The notes: generated by a model not told the origin, from the letters alone. Counted from the first letter of the stretch, positions 35,388 through 44,869 are shown. The stretch is 64,000 nt of DNA from Chitinophagaceae bacterium (GCA_947447265.1 CANFKC010000004.1:124001-188000), one strand, 5' to 3'. A program made the numbers and translations.

Positions 35388-35915
35388 ATGTAAAAAATCA
35401 GATCCTCACATTTTGCGCAAGCTGCAGGATTTCATCTGTTTTGTAATAATGACAACACGTTTTTAATACTACTACAACTAAAAATTAATATTAGGTTCGC
35501 CTGATTCTCACAATAAGTGCAATCATGTAATTTTTAAACGGACAATTTGTGCAGTAAAAAAATATGCGAATCAGCGATTAAACCTTCGCATTAAAATTTA
35601 GTCGGGGTGAAAACGGGAGATTGGGCGAGATTAAGAAAGGACGCAAAACACTAATAATCAATCATTTAAAATAAAAAAAGCCCTCGAGGTGCGAGGGCTG
35701 TAGTTTTCACGGTGAAAGGAAAATATCTTATATTATTGATACAAAATAGCTTTCGATGCCGTTAAATGTGTTACAAAGCTAATTAAAACTTTGAAGACTA
35801 AATGAAAAAACTTGTAAAGAAGTGTTATTTAATTGTAATTACTTCAAGAAAACAAGATGCTACATACTGTAATCTTCGTACTTTGCGTTTGATTTTCAGA
35901 ACAATTCAATTTTTC
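35388..35915. other. 528-nt gene-poor region with a minus-strand hairpin
   Basis: No gene above 60 codons is convincing apart from a 5' extension of porT that I reject. The region is AT-rich. It contains the hairpin at 35679-35699 and a small palindrome TTTCACGGTGAAA at 35704-35716. Confidence 0.4.
35672..35699 (-). terminator. Orphan terminator-like hairpin facing the minus strand
   Basis: AGCCCTCG (35679-35686) pairs with CGAGGGCT (35692-35699). Read on the minus strand it is followed by TTTTTTT, a textbook terminator, yet no minus-strand gene ends here. An unannotated small RNA from about 35700-35900 is possible. Confidence 0.55.
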
Positions 35916-36617
35916 ATGCGGCCAGGCAGGATTTTACTTTTAATATTATTCTTTACTTATTCATTTTCTGCCTTTGGCCAGCGTAAAGCCTTGAGTATGA
36001 TTGACCACGATGACAAAAAGTATTTTTTTGGCATCACTTTCGGATTAAATTTTTCTGTTTATCAGGTCAAATATTCTTCTGCTTTCGCCAATACCGACAC
36101 GTTCCAAACAATACAACCGCACTGGCAACCCGGCTTTAATTTGGGCCTGCTAGGCGACCTCAGGCTAACAAATTTTATTGACCTGCGTTTTGTGCCCTCG
36201 CTTGCATTTGCTGAAAAGCGCCTGGAATACCGCTATGGCTACCCAAAAGATAGCCTGGTCGATCGGGGTATAGAGGCCATATATATGCACCTGCCACTGC
36301 AATTAAAATTTAAAAGCGACCGCATCAATAACTTCAGGTTCTATGCTATTGTAGGCGGCAAATTTGATTTCGATATGGCTGCCAATGCGCGGTCCCGCCG
36401 CAATGACGAATTTCTGAAAGTAAGCCCATTAGATTTCGGGTACGAAATAGGTGTCGGCTTTGAATTCTATAATCCTAACTTCATTTTTTCTCCTGAAATT
36501 AAGCTGAGCCAGGGCCTTACCAACCAGCTTTTCATTGATCGTAACCTGCCACTCACCAATGCGCTGGAACGACTCCTTACCCGCATGATCGTTATCTCCT
36601 TCCACCTGGAAGGATAG
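35916..36617 (+). CDS. porT: PorT-family outer-membrane protein of type IX secretion
   Basis: PorT is an outer-membrane barrel needed for type IX secretion and gliding in Bacteroidota. The ATG at 35916 (MRPGRILLLILFFTYSFSAFGQ) gives a proper signal peptide; the longer frame from 35802 adds an unlikely basic leader. Family traits are FFGITFGLNFSVYQVKYS, DLRFVPSLAFAEKRLEY, YMHLPLQLKFKSDRINNFRFY and DFGYEIGVGFEFYNP. It fits with the type B sorting-domain protein in this window. Confidence 0.85.
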   Translation: MRPGRILLLILFFTYSFSAFGQRKALSMIDHDDKKYFFGITFGLNFSVYQVKYSSAFANTDTFQTIQPHWQPGFNLGLLGDLRLTNFIDLRFVPSLAFAEKRLEYRYGYPKDSLVDRGIEAIYMHLPLQLKFKSDRINNFRFYAIVGGKFDFDMAANARSRRNDEFLKVSPLDFGYEIGVGFEFYNPNFIFSPEIKLSQGLTNQLFIDRNLPLTNALERLLTRMIVISFHLEG

Positions 36618-36780
36618 TATAGCTAGCAGTTTTTCAGTTAGCAAATGGCACTACTCGTGATTATTTGTGGGTAGTTGCCATTCAACATTCCAAAAGGACC
36701 TTCTATTAGCTAACAATAAAAGTCGGCATAATCCTAAGTACTAATTTTACAACACCATAAACGGCATCCCCATACCGCGA

Positions 36781-36865
36781 ACTGCCAACTGTAAACTGCA
36801 GACTGTTGACTGTAAACTGTAGACTGCCAACTGCAGACTGTTGACTGTAAAACTGCCAACTGATT
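36781..36865. repeat. Heptad-period array (ACTGNNN x12)
   Basis: Twelve consecutive 7-nt units each start ACTG and vary in the last three bases: CCA, TAA, CAG, TTG, TAA, TAG, CCA, CAG, TTG, TAA(+A), CCA, ATT. It ends 4 nt before the thiolase -7 box, so it overlaps the promoter -33 region. Confidence 0.75.
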
Positions 36866-36869
36866 TGCC

Positions 36870-36877
36870 TACCTTTG
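36870..36877 (+). promoter_or_regulatory. -7 box of the thiolase gene
   Basis: TACCTTTG, an exact TAnnTTTG match, 27 nt before the ATG at 36905. Confidence 0.6.
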
Positions 36878-36904
36878 CAGCCACTTTTTAAACAATCTAT
36901 TATA

Positions 36905-38110
36905 ATGAAATCAGCATTTATAGCAGACGGATTACGCACACCTATTGGCAGTTTCCGGGGTTCTTTATCAGGGGTAAGAGCAGATGATCTTGCAGCGCTC
37001 GTACTTAAAAAATTAGTAGAACGTAACCCTAACATACCCGCATCAGCTATTGATGATGTTATAATGGGTTGCGCTAATCAGGCCGGCGAAGACAATCGTA
37101 ATGTTGCACGTATGGCTTTATTGCTGGCTGGTATCCCCTACTCTGTTCCGGGTGAAACCGTTAACCGTTTATGTGCTTCGGGCATGAGTTCGGTTATTGC
37201 AGCAGCAAGGGGCATTATGGCTGGCGATGGTGATGTTTTTATTGCAGCAGGAGTTGAAAATATGACCCGCGGACCGTGGGTGATATCTAAAACAACACAG
37301 GCTTACGGACAAGACGCAAAAATGTATGATTCCAGCTTCGGTTGGCGTTTTATCAATCCGCTGATGCACGAAATGTATGGTACCGATGCTATGGGTACTA
37401 CGGCTGAAAATCTTGCGGAGATGTATAACATTAACCGCGAAGATCAGGACCTTTTCGCTTACCATTCTCAAATGAAAGCTGCAGCCGCACAGCAGTCTGG
37501 CCGCCTTGCTGAAGAAATAATAGATGTGGAACTCCCGGGCAAAAAAGGCGCAGTTACCCTATTCAATACTGACGAATTCATTAAACCTACTACTACAACT
37601 GACATATTGGGCAAACTCAAACCATCTTTTAAAAAGGATGGCACTGTTACAGCCGGCAATGCTTCGGGTTTAAATGATGGCGCCGCCGCATTATACGTAG
37701 TATCAGAAGACGCTATCAATAAGTATGGTATTACCCCACGCGCACGAATAGTCAGCAGTGCTGTGATTGGCGTTGAGCCACGTATTATGGGCATCGGCCC
37801 TGTAGGCGCAACGCAAAAAGCACTGGCAAAAGCAGGACTTACACTCAATGATATTGACGTTATAGAACTCAATGAAGCATTTGCTGCACAAAGCCTTGCT
37901 GTTACGCGCCAGCTTGGCCTTGCAGATAACGACAGCCGCATTAATCCTAATGGTGGCGCTATTGCTATCGGACATCCACTCGGCATGTCCGGCACCCGTA
38001 TCATTAACTCTGCCGCTATCGAATTGCAAAAACAAAACAAGCGCTATGCACTGGCGACTATGTGTATTGGTTTGGGACAGGGTTATGCCGTTATACTGGA
38101 AAGGGTATAA
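36905..38110 (+). CDS. Acetyl-CoA C-acyltransferase (thiolase)
   Basis: Thiolytic cleavage of 3-ketoacyl-CoA in fatty-acid beta-oxidation or aromatic degradation. The ATG at 36905 (MKSAFIADGLRTPIGSF) is chosen because the longer frame would begin inside the -7 box. The 401-residue protein has the nucleophile Cys in NRLCASGMSSV, plus NEAFAAQ, GGAIAIGHPLGMSGTR and the final catalytic Cys in TMCIGLGQGYA. Convergent with an acyl-CoA dehydrogenase gene, so both may serve beta-oxidation. Confidence 0.94.
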   Translation: MKSAFIADGLRTPIGSFRGSLSGVRADDLAALVLKKLVERNPNIPASAIDDVIMGCANQAGEDNRNVARMALLLAGIPYSVPGETVNRLCASGMSSVIAAARGIMAGDGDVFIAAGVENMTRGPWVISKTTQAYGQDAKMYDSSFGWRFINPLMHEMYGTDAMGTTAENLAEMYNINREDQDLFAYHSQMKAAAAQQSGRLAEEIIDVELPGKKGAVTLFNTDEFIKPTTTTDILGKLKPSFKKDGTVTAGNASGLNDGAAALYVVSEDAINKYGITPRARIVSSAVIGVEPRIMGIGPVGATQKALAKAGLTLNDIDVIELNEAFAAQSLAVTRQLGLADNDSRINPNGGAIAIGHPLGMSGTRIINSAAIELQKQNKRYALATMCIGLGQGYAVILERV

Positions 38111-38164
38111 TACAAAAACCACAACGCTGGTTCACTCAATAGTGTTTCCTGAAATACATTTTCA

Positions 38165-38195
38165 AAGAGATTGGCAATGCCAATCTCTTTTTTTG
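38165..38195 (+). terminator. Terminator of the thiolase gene
   Basis: AAAGAGATTGGC pairs with GCCAATCTCTTT across a short AAT loop, followed by a T run. Confidence 0.85.
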
Positions 38196-38214
38196 TCGTA
38201 GCCCCCTTAAAACA

Positions 38215-38248
38215 AAAATGCTACACCCTTTACGGAGTGTAGCATTTT
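38215..38248 (-). terminator. Terminator of the acyl-CoA dehydrogenase gene
   Basis: AAAATGCTACAC (38215-38226) pairs with GTGTAGCATTTT (38237-38248) just past the minus-strand stop. Confidence 0.8.
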
Positions 38249-38268
38249 GAAAATATGATCTAGTAAAA

Positions 38269-39408
38269 CTACTTTAGGATATCCCTTGAAATAACCAGTT
38301 TCTGTATTTCTGAGGTGCCTTCGCCAATGGTGCAAAGCTTGCTGTCACGGTAGAACTTTTCAACCGGGAAATCTTTGGTGTAGCCGTAGCCACCAAATAT
38401 TTGCACCGCATCGGTCGATACACGAACGCAAACTTCTGATGCATAGTACTTCGCAAACGCAGATTCTTTGGTCATTTTCTCACCGCGATTCTTAAGGTCA
38501 GCAGCCTGGTAAATTAATAATTCCGATGCTTCAATCTGCGTTGCCATATCTGCAAGCTTAAATGCTATTGCCTGGAAGTTGCTGATTGGCTGATCGAACT
38601 GGTGCCTTTCTTTTGAATATTTCAACGATGCCTCGTAAGCGCCCTTTGCAATACCTAATGATAACGCAGCGATAGATATACGACCACCATCAAGAATTTT
38701 CATAGCCTGGTGAAAACCGGTACCGATATCGCCCATGCGCTGTGCATCAGAAATGCGGCAATTATCGAAAACCAGCTCAGCGGTTTCGCTTGCGCGCATA
38801 CCCAGCTTATTTTCCTTTTTACCTGCTGCAAAGCCCGGTGTGCCGCGCTCTACTATAAATGCTGAAATATTATTCTTAGCACGAGGTTCGCCTGTACGGG
38901 CCAGCACTACTGCCACATTACCGCTGATACCATGGGTTATCCAGTTCTTGGTGCCATTCAGTATCCAGTCGTTACCGTCTTTTACCGCAGTGCAGGACAT
39001 GTTACCTGAATCGCTGCCGGTATTGGCCTCTGTAAGACCCCATGCGCCAATCCACTCACCGGTGGCCAGCTTAGGAAGATATTTTTGTTTCTGTTCTTCT
39101 GTACCAAAATAAAGAATATGGCCTGTGCACAACGAATTATGCGCAGCTACAGAAAGGCCAATGGAACCGCAAACTTTCGCAATTTCACTAACTACCGTAA
39201 CATATTCGAAATACCCTAGTCCTGAACCGCCATATTCTGTTGGTACCAGCACCCCCATCAAACCCAGTTCCCCTAATTTGCGGAATACCTCGATTGGGAA
39301 TTTCTGTGTTTCATCCCACTCCATAAAATCAGGGCGAATGTGCTTGTTACAAAAATCCCGAATCATTTCGGCAATAGCAACCTGGGTGTCAGTATAATTG
39401 AAATCCAT
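38269..39408 (-). CDS. Acyl-CoA dehydrogenase
   Basis: FAD enzyme that oxidises acyl-CoA to enoyl-CoA. The 379-residue length and family signatures fit: GAWGLTEANTGSDSGNM (flavin region), WILNGTKNWITHG, QIFGGYGYTKDFPVEKFYRD, and the C-terminal IGEGTSEIQKLVISRDI. Similarity is to the short/branched or short-chain type. It forms a convergent pair with the thiolase. Confidence 0.93.
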   Translation of the reverse strand: MDFNYTDTQVAIAEMIRDFCNKHIRPDFMEWDETQKFPIEVFRKLGELGLMGVLVPTEYGGSGLGYFEYVTVVSEIAKVCGSIGLSVAAHNSLCTGHILYFGTEEQKQKYLPKLATGEWIGAWGLTEANTGSDSGNMSCTAVKDGNDWILNGTKNWITHGISGNVAVVLARTGEPRAKNNISAFIVERGTPGFAAGKKENKLGMRASETAELVFDNCRISDAQRMGDIGTGFHQAMKILDGGRISIAALSLGIAKGAYEASLKYSKERHQFDQPISNFQAIAFKLADMATQIEASELLIYQAADLKNRGEKMTKESAFAKYYASEVCVRVSTDAVQIFGGYGYTKDFPVEKFYRDSKLCTIGEGTSEIQKLVISRDILK

Positions 39409-39507
39409 ATATAATAAATAGAAAGCACAAGATTACAACATTTTTTTTGTATTAACCAATAACAATTACGCAATTTGTCAGGGTATGATAAATCAAAAAA
39501 TGACAAG

Positions 39508-39783
39508 CTATTTATTGCTTGCAATTGTATCGGTGGTAGTTATTGTGGAATCGGCATCTTCTGCAGGCCGTTTTACTGCCCTTATTGTTGGCGACTGACT
39601 TCTTTTATAAGCTTCCCATGCGGTAACCAGGCGCTGCTCCTCTGCATCACTCACAGAAGGTTTTACCACATAAGGTATTGCAATGCGCCACCCAATGAGC
39701 ACTACTACCAGCGCGCACAAAACAACAAGCCCATACCTTTCAGTACGGGTAAATGCTGCATATGACTTGAAAAACTCTTTCAT
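39508..39783 (-). CDS. Small membrane protein resembling the N-terminus of ComEA-like proteins
   Basis: From the ATG at 39783 the product has 91 residues: FFKSYAAFTRTERYGLVVL, one membrane helix (about 16-35), and a polar C-terminal tail. This start resembles the N-terminal anchor of Bacteroidota helix-hairpin-helix ComEA-like proteins, but no helix-hairpin-helix follows before the stop. It is either a stand-alone anchor protein or a truncated relic; the frame is intact. Confidence 0.55.
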   Translation of the reverse strand: MKEFFKSYAAFTRTERYGLVVLCALVVVLIGWRIAIPYVVKPSVSDAEEQRLVTAWEAYKRSQSPTIRAVKRPAEDADSTITTTDTIASNK

Positions 39784-39948
39784 AATATTGCCGGTCTGAT
39801 ATTCACTTGTGCGCAATCGTTCCTTAAAAGAATCTCAAAAAAGGGCGCAAAACCATACAGAAATTCCTTTTCACATGAAGCTTTGCGCCTCTTTACTCTT
39901 GAAATTATTGCTCAATAACTAATTGAGATTTATCGTCTTTACCCAAAC

Positions 39949-41379
39949 CTAAAACTCGGCGTTCTTAGGTGTTCTTGGGAAAGGTATTACGTCGCGTATA
40001 TTACCCATACCGGTTACGAATAATACCATGCGCTCAAAGCCTAAGCCAAAGCCAGCATGTGGCACCGTACCAAAACGGCGGGTATCGAGATACCAGTACA
40101 TTTCGTCGGTAGGTATGTACATTTCGTTCATGCGCTGGGTAAGCTTATCCAGCCTTTCTTCCCTTTGCGAACCACCAACAATTTCACCAATACCCGGAGC
40201 TAAAATATCCATAGCGGCAACGGTTTTCCCGTCATCGTTCTGGCGCATGTAAAATGCCTTAATATCCTTAGGGTAACCGGTAACAATAACAGGTTTTTTA
40301 AAGTGTTTTTCAACAAGGTAGCGCTCATGCTCGCTCTGCAGGTCTATACCCCAGCTTACATCGTACTGGAATTTCTTTTTCTTGTAATGAGCAGAATTCA
40401 GCAGGATATCAATTGCTTCAGTATAAGTAATCCGCTCAAATTTATTGTTAACAACAAACTCCAGCTTTTCAACAAGGCCCAGTTCACTTCGCTCATTCAT
40501 AGGCTTCTGCTTTTCTTCATCGGCGAGGCGCTGCGCAAGGAAGTCAATATCTTCCCTGTTATGCTCCATAACATATGCAATCAGGTACTGAATGAAATCT
40601 TCAGCAAGATCCATATTATCATTGATATCGTTGAAGGCAACTTCAGGTTCTATCATCCAGAACTCAGCCAGATGCCTTGCTGTGTTTGAGTTCTCAGCAC
40701 GGAAGGTTGGCCCGAAGGTATATACCTCGCTGAACGCCATAGCGCCCAGTTCAGCCTCTAACTGACCACTAACCGTAAGGTTGGTGCAACGGCCAAAGAA
40801 ATCTTCTTTGAAATCCACTGTACCATCTTCATTACGTGGCGGATTATCGAAAGGCAATGTACTCACCCTGAACATTTCCCCTGCCCCTTCGGCATCTGAT
40901 GCCGTAACAATAGGGGTGTGCAGATAAACAAAACCACGATCGTTATAGAACTTATGCACCGCATAAGCCAACGAATGCCTTACCCTGAAAATAGCACCAA
41001 AAGTATTGGTACGGAAACGCAGGTGCGCTATCTCACGAAGGTATTCAAGACTTGGTTTATTTTTTGGCTGCAATGGATATTGCTCATTATCGCAATCTCC
41101 CAAAATAGTTACAGATTGGGCTTTAACTTCCACTTTCTGCCCTTTGCCCAATGAGGCTACCACAGTACCATCAACATTAACCGAAGCGCCTGTAGTTATC
41201 CTCTTTAAAAGTGCATCATCAGCACCCAATTCAATAACCACCTGTATATTAGCCATGCAAGAGCCATCGTTCAATGCTATGAACTGGTTGTTACGGAATG
41301 AGCGCACCCATCCCTTTACATTTACCTGGTAATCGGTTGCATCGTTTTTTAAAATGTCTTTGATCTTCGTTCGTTTCAT
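39949..41379 (-). CDS. asnS: Asparaginyl-tRNA synthetase
   Basis: Class II aminoacyl-tRNA synthetase charging tRNA-Asn. The 476-residue protein has an N-terminal OB fold ([21 protein letters not shown]) and the class II core with [26 protein letters not shown] (motif 2 region), [18 protein letters not shown], and motif 3 [21 protein letters not shown]. The AsnRS rather than AspRS assignment rests on overall similarity and length. Confidence 0.96.
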   Translation of the reverse strand: MKRTKIKDILKNDATDYQVNVKGWVRSFRNNQFIALNDGSCMANIQVVIELGADDALLKRITTGASVNVDGTVVASLGKGQKVEVKAQSVTILGDCDNEQYPLQPKNKPSLEYLREIAHLRFRTNTFGAIFRVRHSLAYAVHKFYNDRGFVYLHTPIVTASDAEGAGEMFRVSTLPFDNPPRNEDGTVDFKEDFFGRCTNLTVSGQLEAELGAMAFSEVYTFGPTFRAENSNTARHLAEFWMIEPEVAFNDINDNMDLAEDFIQYLIAYVMEHNREDIDFLAQRLADEEKQKPMNERSELGLVEKLEFVVNNKFERITYTEAIDILLNSAHYKKKKFQYDVSWGIDLQSEHERYLVEKHFKKPVIVTGYPKDIKAFYMRQNDDGKTVAAMDILAPGIGEIVGGSQREERLDKLTQRMNEMYIPTDEMYWYLDTRRFGTVPHAGFGLGFERMVLFVTGMGNIRDVIPFPRTPKNAEF

Positions 41380-41475
41380 CTTGTGTTCTTTTTACTTTGG
41401 CAGTTATGCCCGTGCACCTCAGGTGCACATTTATCATCAAATGGCAAGATATTATTCTTCCCGCCCAAATTTCAT

Positions 41476-41871
41476 CTATTTCGAAAAGAAGCTAAATAAA
41501 TTTTTATCTCCTATCATGTACTTTAACGCAATAACCATTAAAAATCCCCCAAAAATCCGCTTCAACAGGGCATCAGGCAGTTTTACCGCCACCAGGCTGC
41601 CGAAATAACTTCCGGCTATAAAGGCTATACAAAGTATAATGGCAATCTTAAAATCAACATAGCCAGATTTATAATATTGGATAACACCTAAAATACCTAT
41701 TGGCGGTAATAACATAGCCAGCGAAGTGCCTTGAGCTACCTTCTGACTCATAGCGAACATAATTACCAATGCCGGCACAATAATAACGCCTCCGCCAATA
41801 CCCACCATGCTGCTCATTAAACCCGCAATGAGCCCCAAAACCAAAAGACCTATTATTGTTGACGCTGTCAT
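41476..41871 (-). CDS. Half-size TauE/SafE-family membrane protein
   Basis: TauE/SafE proteins export sulfite or other anions and usually have about 250 residues with two four-helix repeats. From the ATG at 41871 this one has 131 residues and four membrane segments, one repeat: LGLIAGLMSSMVGIGGGVIIVPAL carries the conserved GxGGG. It could act as a dimer of halves, as known for some short members. The annotated start further upstream would add a non-membrane leader and is less likely. Confidence 0.82.
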   Translation of the reverse strand: MTASTIIGLLVLGLIAGLMSSMVGIGGGVIIVPALVIMFAMSQKVAQGTSLAMLLPPIGILGVIQYYKSGYVDFKIAIILCIAFIAGSYFGSLVAVKLPDALLKRIFGGFLMVIALKYMIGDKNLFSFFSK

Positions 41872-42005
41872 ATAATTCCTGATTCGGGTGCAAAAATAAA
41901 GGATAGTATCAAGTAAACACGAAGGGAGCGGCATAATGGGTGATTTTTTTTGAACCCTGCGCAAGTATTTATAAGCCTTGCGAAAAAAAAGAACTTACCC
42001 CCGCT

Positions 42006-43244
42006 TTATTCAGCATTTAGCCGCTTATAAAACTTGCCAATGGTAAGGCCCTGTACAATTATGGAAAAAACCACCACCATGTAGGTGATAGATACAAACA
42101 AATCACGATGCATTTCAATTGGCAGAGAAAGCGCAAGAGCCACCGACAAACCGCCCCTGAGGCCGCCCCAGGTAAGTATGGCGACTGCATTCTTTTCAAA
42201 CGTAGTTTTGTAGCGCATAAGCGCTACCGGCAATACAACCGACACCCAGCGCGCAAGCAACACAACTACAATGGCTATCAACCCGATAGCGATTATAGAA
42301 GCGTTGAGCTTAAGCGTAAGCATTTCAAACCCCACCAGCATAAACAACAAGGCATTCAGCATATTATCTATCAGTTCCCAGAATTTATTCAGGTAATCCA
42401 TGGTAATATCTGAAATACCCGAAACCCTGCTTTTAGAGCCAATAACTATACCGGCAACCACCATTGCCAACGGCCCGGAGATGTGCAGTTTATCAGCCAG
42501 CAGGTAACCACCCATTACGGTAGCAATAGTTATCATTACCTCCACTTCGTACTTGTCTATCGATTTCATGGCATAATAACCCAGATAGCCCAGCGCCAAC
42601 CCAAACAACATACCGCCACCCGCTTCGCGCATAAACAGCACACTTATGTCAGTAATAGTCAACTTGTCAACACCTGTTTGGGCAACCTCAAGTATGGTAA
42701 GGAAAACTACTACCGCTACCCCATCGTTAAACAATGACTCACCGGCAATTTTGAGTTCCAGCGACTTCTCTATACCCGCCTCTTTGAGTATAGCCAGCAC
42801 GGCAATGGGGTCGGTAGGCGAGATGAGCGCAGCAAATAACAGGCAATAGATATAGCCGATGCTCATGCCGAACACCATGAAAATATAATACAGCATTGTG
42901 CCTACCAGGAAGGTGGAAATTAAAATACCAACAGTTGCCAGTATCAGCACCGGCATCCGCTCTTTCTTCAGGCTCTTAGCATCGATATGTATTGCCCCGG
43001 CGAATAGTAAAAAACTAAGCATGCCGTTCATGAGTAAACTATGAAAATCGATGGCTGTGATTACACCTATCAATCCTGCCGCCTCTTTTGGAAAGAACTT
43101 GGAACCAGCCATTAGTATAAGCGACGCGATCAGCGATAATGCCATTATGCCAATAGTGGGCGTCCACTTAATAAACCGGTGGTTGATGTAAGAGAACAAT
43201 GCCGCAAGGCAAATAATAAATACAAAAATTTCATATGACTGCAT
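42006..43244 (-). CDS. CPA1-family Na+/H+ antiporter
   Basis: Exchanges Na+ (or K+) for protons across the inner membrane. The ATG at 43244 (MQSYEIFVFIICLAALFSYINHRF) gives a 412-residue protein with about 12 membrane segments. The ion-binding segment shows ALISPTDPIAVLAILKEAGI and AGESLFNDGVAVVVFLT, the ND motif of CPA1 proteins. HISGPLAMVVAGIVIGS and TWGGLRGGLSVALALSLP are also typical. A decayed piece of a related gene lies at 44030-44154. Confidence 0.92.
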   Translation of the reverse strand: MQSYEIFVFIICLAALFSYINHRFIKWTPTIGIMALSLIASLILMAGSKFFPKEAAGLIGVITAIDFHSLLMNGMLSFLLFAGAIHIDAKSLKKERMPVLILATVGILISTFLVGTMLYYIFMVFGMSIGYIYCLLFAALISPTDPIAVLAILKEAGIEKSLELKIAGESLFNDGVAVVVFLTILEVAQTGVDKLTITDISVLFMREAGGGMLFGLALGYLGYYAMKSIDKYEVEVMITIATVMGGYLLADKLHISGPLAMVVAGIVIGSKSRVSGISDITMDYLNKFWELIDNMLNALLFMLVGFEMLTLKLNASIIAIGLIAIVVVLLARWVSVVLPVALMRYKTTFEKNAVAILTWGGLRGGLSVALALSLPIEMHRDLFVSITYMVVVFSIIVQGLTIGKFYKRLNAE

Positions 43245-43351
43245 AAGTAAAATACGCTTCCAGTTGCTTTGGGGATAACAGTGTAAGGTAAGTAATACAG
43301 GCAAACTTTCTACATCCCGATATCTATTGCAATTGTTAAATGGACGTTTTG

Positions 43352-43359
43352 TAAATTTG
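43352..43359 (+). promoter_or_regulatory. -7 box of the secreted-protein gene
   Basis: TAAATTTG fits TAnnTTTG, 16 nt before the ATG at 43376. A TTG lies about 17 nt upstream of the box. Confidence 0.5.
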
Positions 43360-43375
43360 CCGCAAAAAAATATCT

Positions 43376-43909
43376 ATGAAGCGTATATTAGTAGTAGTCA
43401 TGTTGATCGCCATCTCCCTCGGGGCAAATGCGCAAAGTATTCCTGAATTTAAAAACAAGGTGATGTTGGTTGATAAGGACCAGTCCATATCAAATTTGGA
43501 GAGTGTTACGTTAACGAATTACATAAAAACCAAAGTTGGAGCCGGAGCCGTTGGCTTAAAAGTAGATGACGAAAACTCACCGATAGTTTTTGATGCCGCG
43601 GCAGGAAAGTCATTTATTGTAAAAATTGAACCAGGCGTTGATCCGGAAAGTATTGTAACCCTCTACAAATTCACTATCGAGAAGAAAAAAAGAACAATCA
43701 TTACCTATGCCACCAGCATATCTGGAATGAAAGACACGAAGTTGCCGGTAATGCCATTAAGCTTTAAGAAGGTGCAAGACGGTGTTTATAACATAACTGC
43801 CATGAAGCCGCTGGAAGAAGGTGAATATGTTTTTATAGTAAGCCAGCCCTTAACAAATACCACCATCAGCGATGTAAAAGGATTTGCTTTTTCCGTTGCG
43901 GGTAAATAA
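43376..43909 (+). CDS. Secreted protein of unknown role
   Basis: I do not recognise the family. The 177-residue product has a signal peptide (about 1-20, ANAQ cleavage). The mature part looks all-beta, with strands such as SFIVKIEPGVDPESIVTLYKF and GEYVFIVSQPLTN. The absence of a lipobox points to a soluble periplasmic or surface protein. Confidence 0.65.
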   Translation: MKRILVVVMLIAISLGANAQSIPEFKNKVMLVDKDQSISNLESVTLTNYIKTKVGAGAVGLKVDDENSPIVFDAAAGKSFIVKIEPGVDPESIVTLYKFTIEKKKRTIITYATSISGMKDTKLPVMPLSFKKVQDGVYNITAMKPLEEGEYVFIVSQPLTNTTISDVKGFAFSVAGK

Positions 43910-44029
43910 TGGCATTTCCTTTTTAACTTATACGGATTTTAAATTAAGTACCGAAGAGCTTGCCCGTGACATGCTCCGGTGTTTCATGGGCATTATCGTT
44001 TAAAAAAGCAGAACGCGACACGAGTATGA

Positions 44030-44154
44030 GCGAGGCAACTAACTACAATACCATTATGCCAAAAATCGCAGTCAAGTTGATAAACTGATGGTTGATGTAA
44101 GAAAAAAAGAGACGCAAGGTAAATAATAAAGATAAAACTACCATATGAATGCAT
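44030..44154 (-). pseudogene. Decayed 5' fragment of a CPA1 antiporter gene
   Basis: The plus-strand bases GGTTGATGTAAGA, GACGCAAGGTAAATAATAAA and CCATATGAATGCATA line up in the same order and spacing with the start of the antiporter gene at about 43140-43244 (GGTTGATGTAAGA, CCGCAAGGCAAATAATAAA, TCATATGACTGCATA). Read on the minus strand it begins MHSYGSFIFIIYLASLF, against MQSYEIFVFIICLAALF in the intact gene, and then shifts frame. Only about 40 codons remain. It is the relic of a duplicated or divergent paralogue. Confidence 0.75.
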
Positions 44155-44277
44155 ACAGGCCCGAGTTCGGGAAGAAAGGGGAATGAGAGTGTCCTGATTC
44201 GATGCTAAAACATATTTGGGGTTAATCCCGACAAAATAAAACACCTACCTTTAACGTAAGTAACGCAATACGATAGT

Positions 44278-44559
44278 ATGATTTTATCTTTCGGTTCAAA
44301 ACAGACAGAAAAAATATGGAATGGCGAAAGAGTTGCAAAGCTACCTAACGAAATACAGGAAACAGGGAGGCGAAAATTGAGAATGCTGAATAACTCTCAG
44401 ACCATGGACGATTTACGAATCCCGCCCTCAAACAGGCTGGAGAAATTGTCAGGGAACCTAAAAGAGTACTATTCAATAAGGATAAATGACCAGTGGCGAA
44501 TAATATTCAAATGGCACAATGGTAATTCAATGGACGTAGAAATAATTGATTATCACTAA
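44278..44559 (+). CDS. higB: HigB-type RelE-fold toxin
   Basis: Ribosome-dependent mRNA interferase of the HigB/killer family. The 93-residue protein shows the usual KQTEKIWNGERVAKLP, GRRKLRMLNNSQTMDDLRIPPSNRLEKLSG and YSIRINDQWRIIFKW. Its stop is 10 nt before the antitoxin ATG. It lies next to an antiporter relic, a common landing site for mobile toxin-antitoxin cassettes. Confidence 0.93.
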   Translation: MILSFGSKQTEKIWNGERVAKLPNEIQETGRRKLRMLNNSQTMDDLRIPPSNRLEKLSGNLKEYYSIRINDQWRIIFKWHNGNSMDVEIIDYH

Positions 44560-44569
44560 AACTCAAAAA

Positions 44570-44869
44570 ATGGAAAAGCTTAAAAACATACATCCGGGGG
44601 AAGTGCTGAGTGAAGAGTTTTTAAAAGAACTGAAAATTTCGGCTTACAGGCTGGCAAAAGAGACAGGTATTCCACAAACAAGGATATCAGAAATAATAAA
44701 GGGTAACCGGAGGATAACCGCTGATACCGCTCTGCGACTTTCCAGGTATTTTGGGAACACTCCTAAATTCTGGCTGGGTTTGCAAGATGATTATGACCTT
44801 GAAGAAGAGCAAGTAGCTAAAAACAACGAGCTAAATAACATTAAGCCATACACTGCTACAGCAGCTTAA
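44570..44869 (+). CDS. higA: HigA-type antitoxin
   Basis: XRE-family antitoxin and autorepressor. The start at 44570 (MEKLKNIHPGEVLSEEF) carries the hallmark HPGEVLxEEF. The helix-turn-helix is SAYRLAKETGIPQTRISEIIKGNRR, followed by TPKFWLGLQDDYDLE. At 99 residues it is the standard length. Confidence 0.94.
   Translation: MEKLKNIHPGEVLSEEFLKELKISAYRLAKETGIPQTRISEIIKGNRRITADTALRLSRYFGNTPKFWLGLQDDYDLEEEQVAKNNELNNIKPYTATAA

Noticed and set aside
36781-36865. CRISPR-like tandem repeat
   Set aside because: The repeat unit is 7 nt with no spacers, and no cas gene is nearby.
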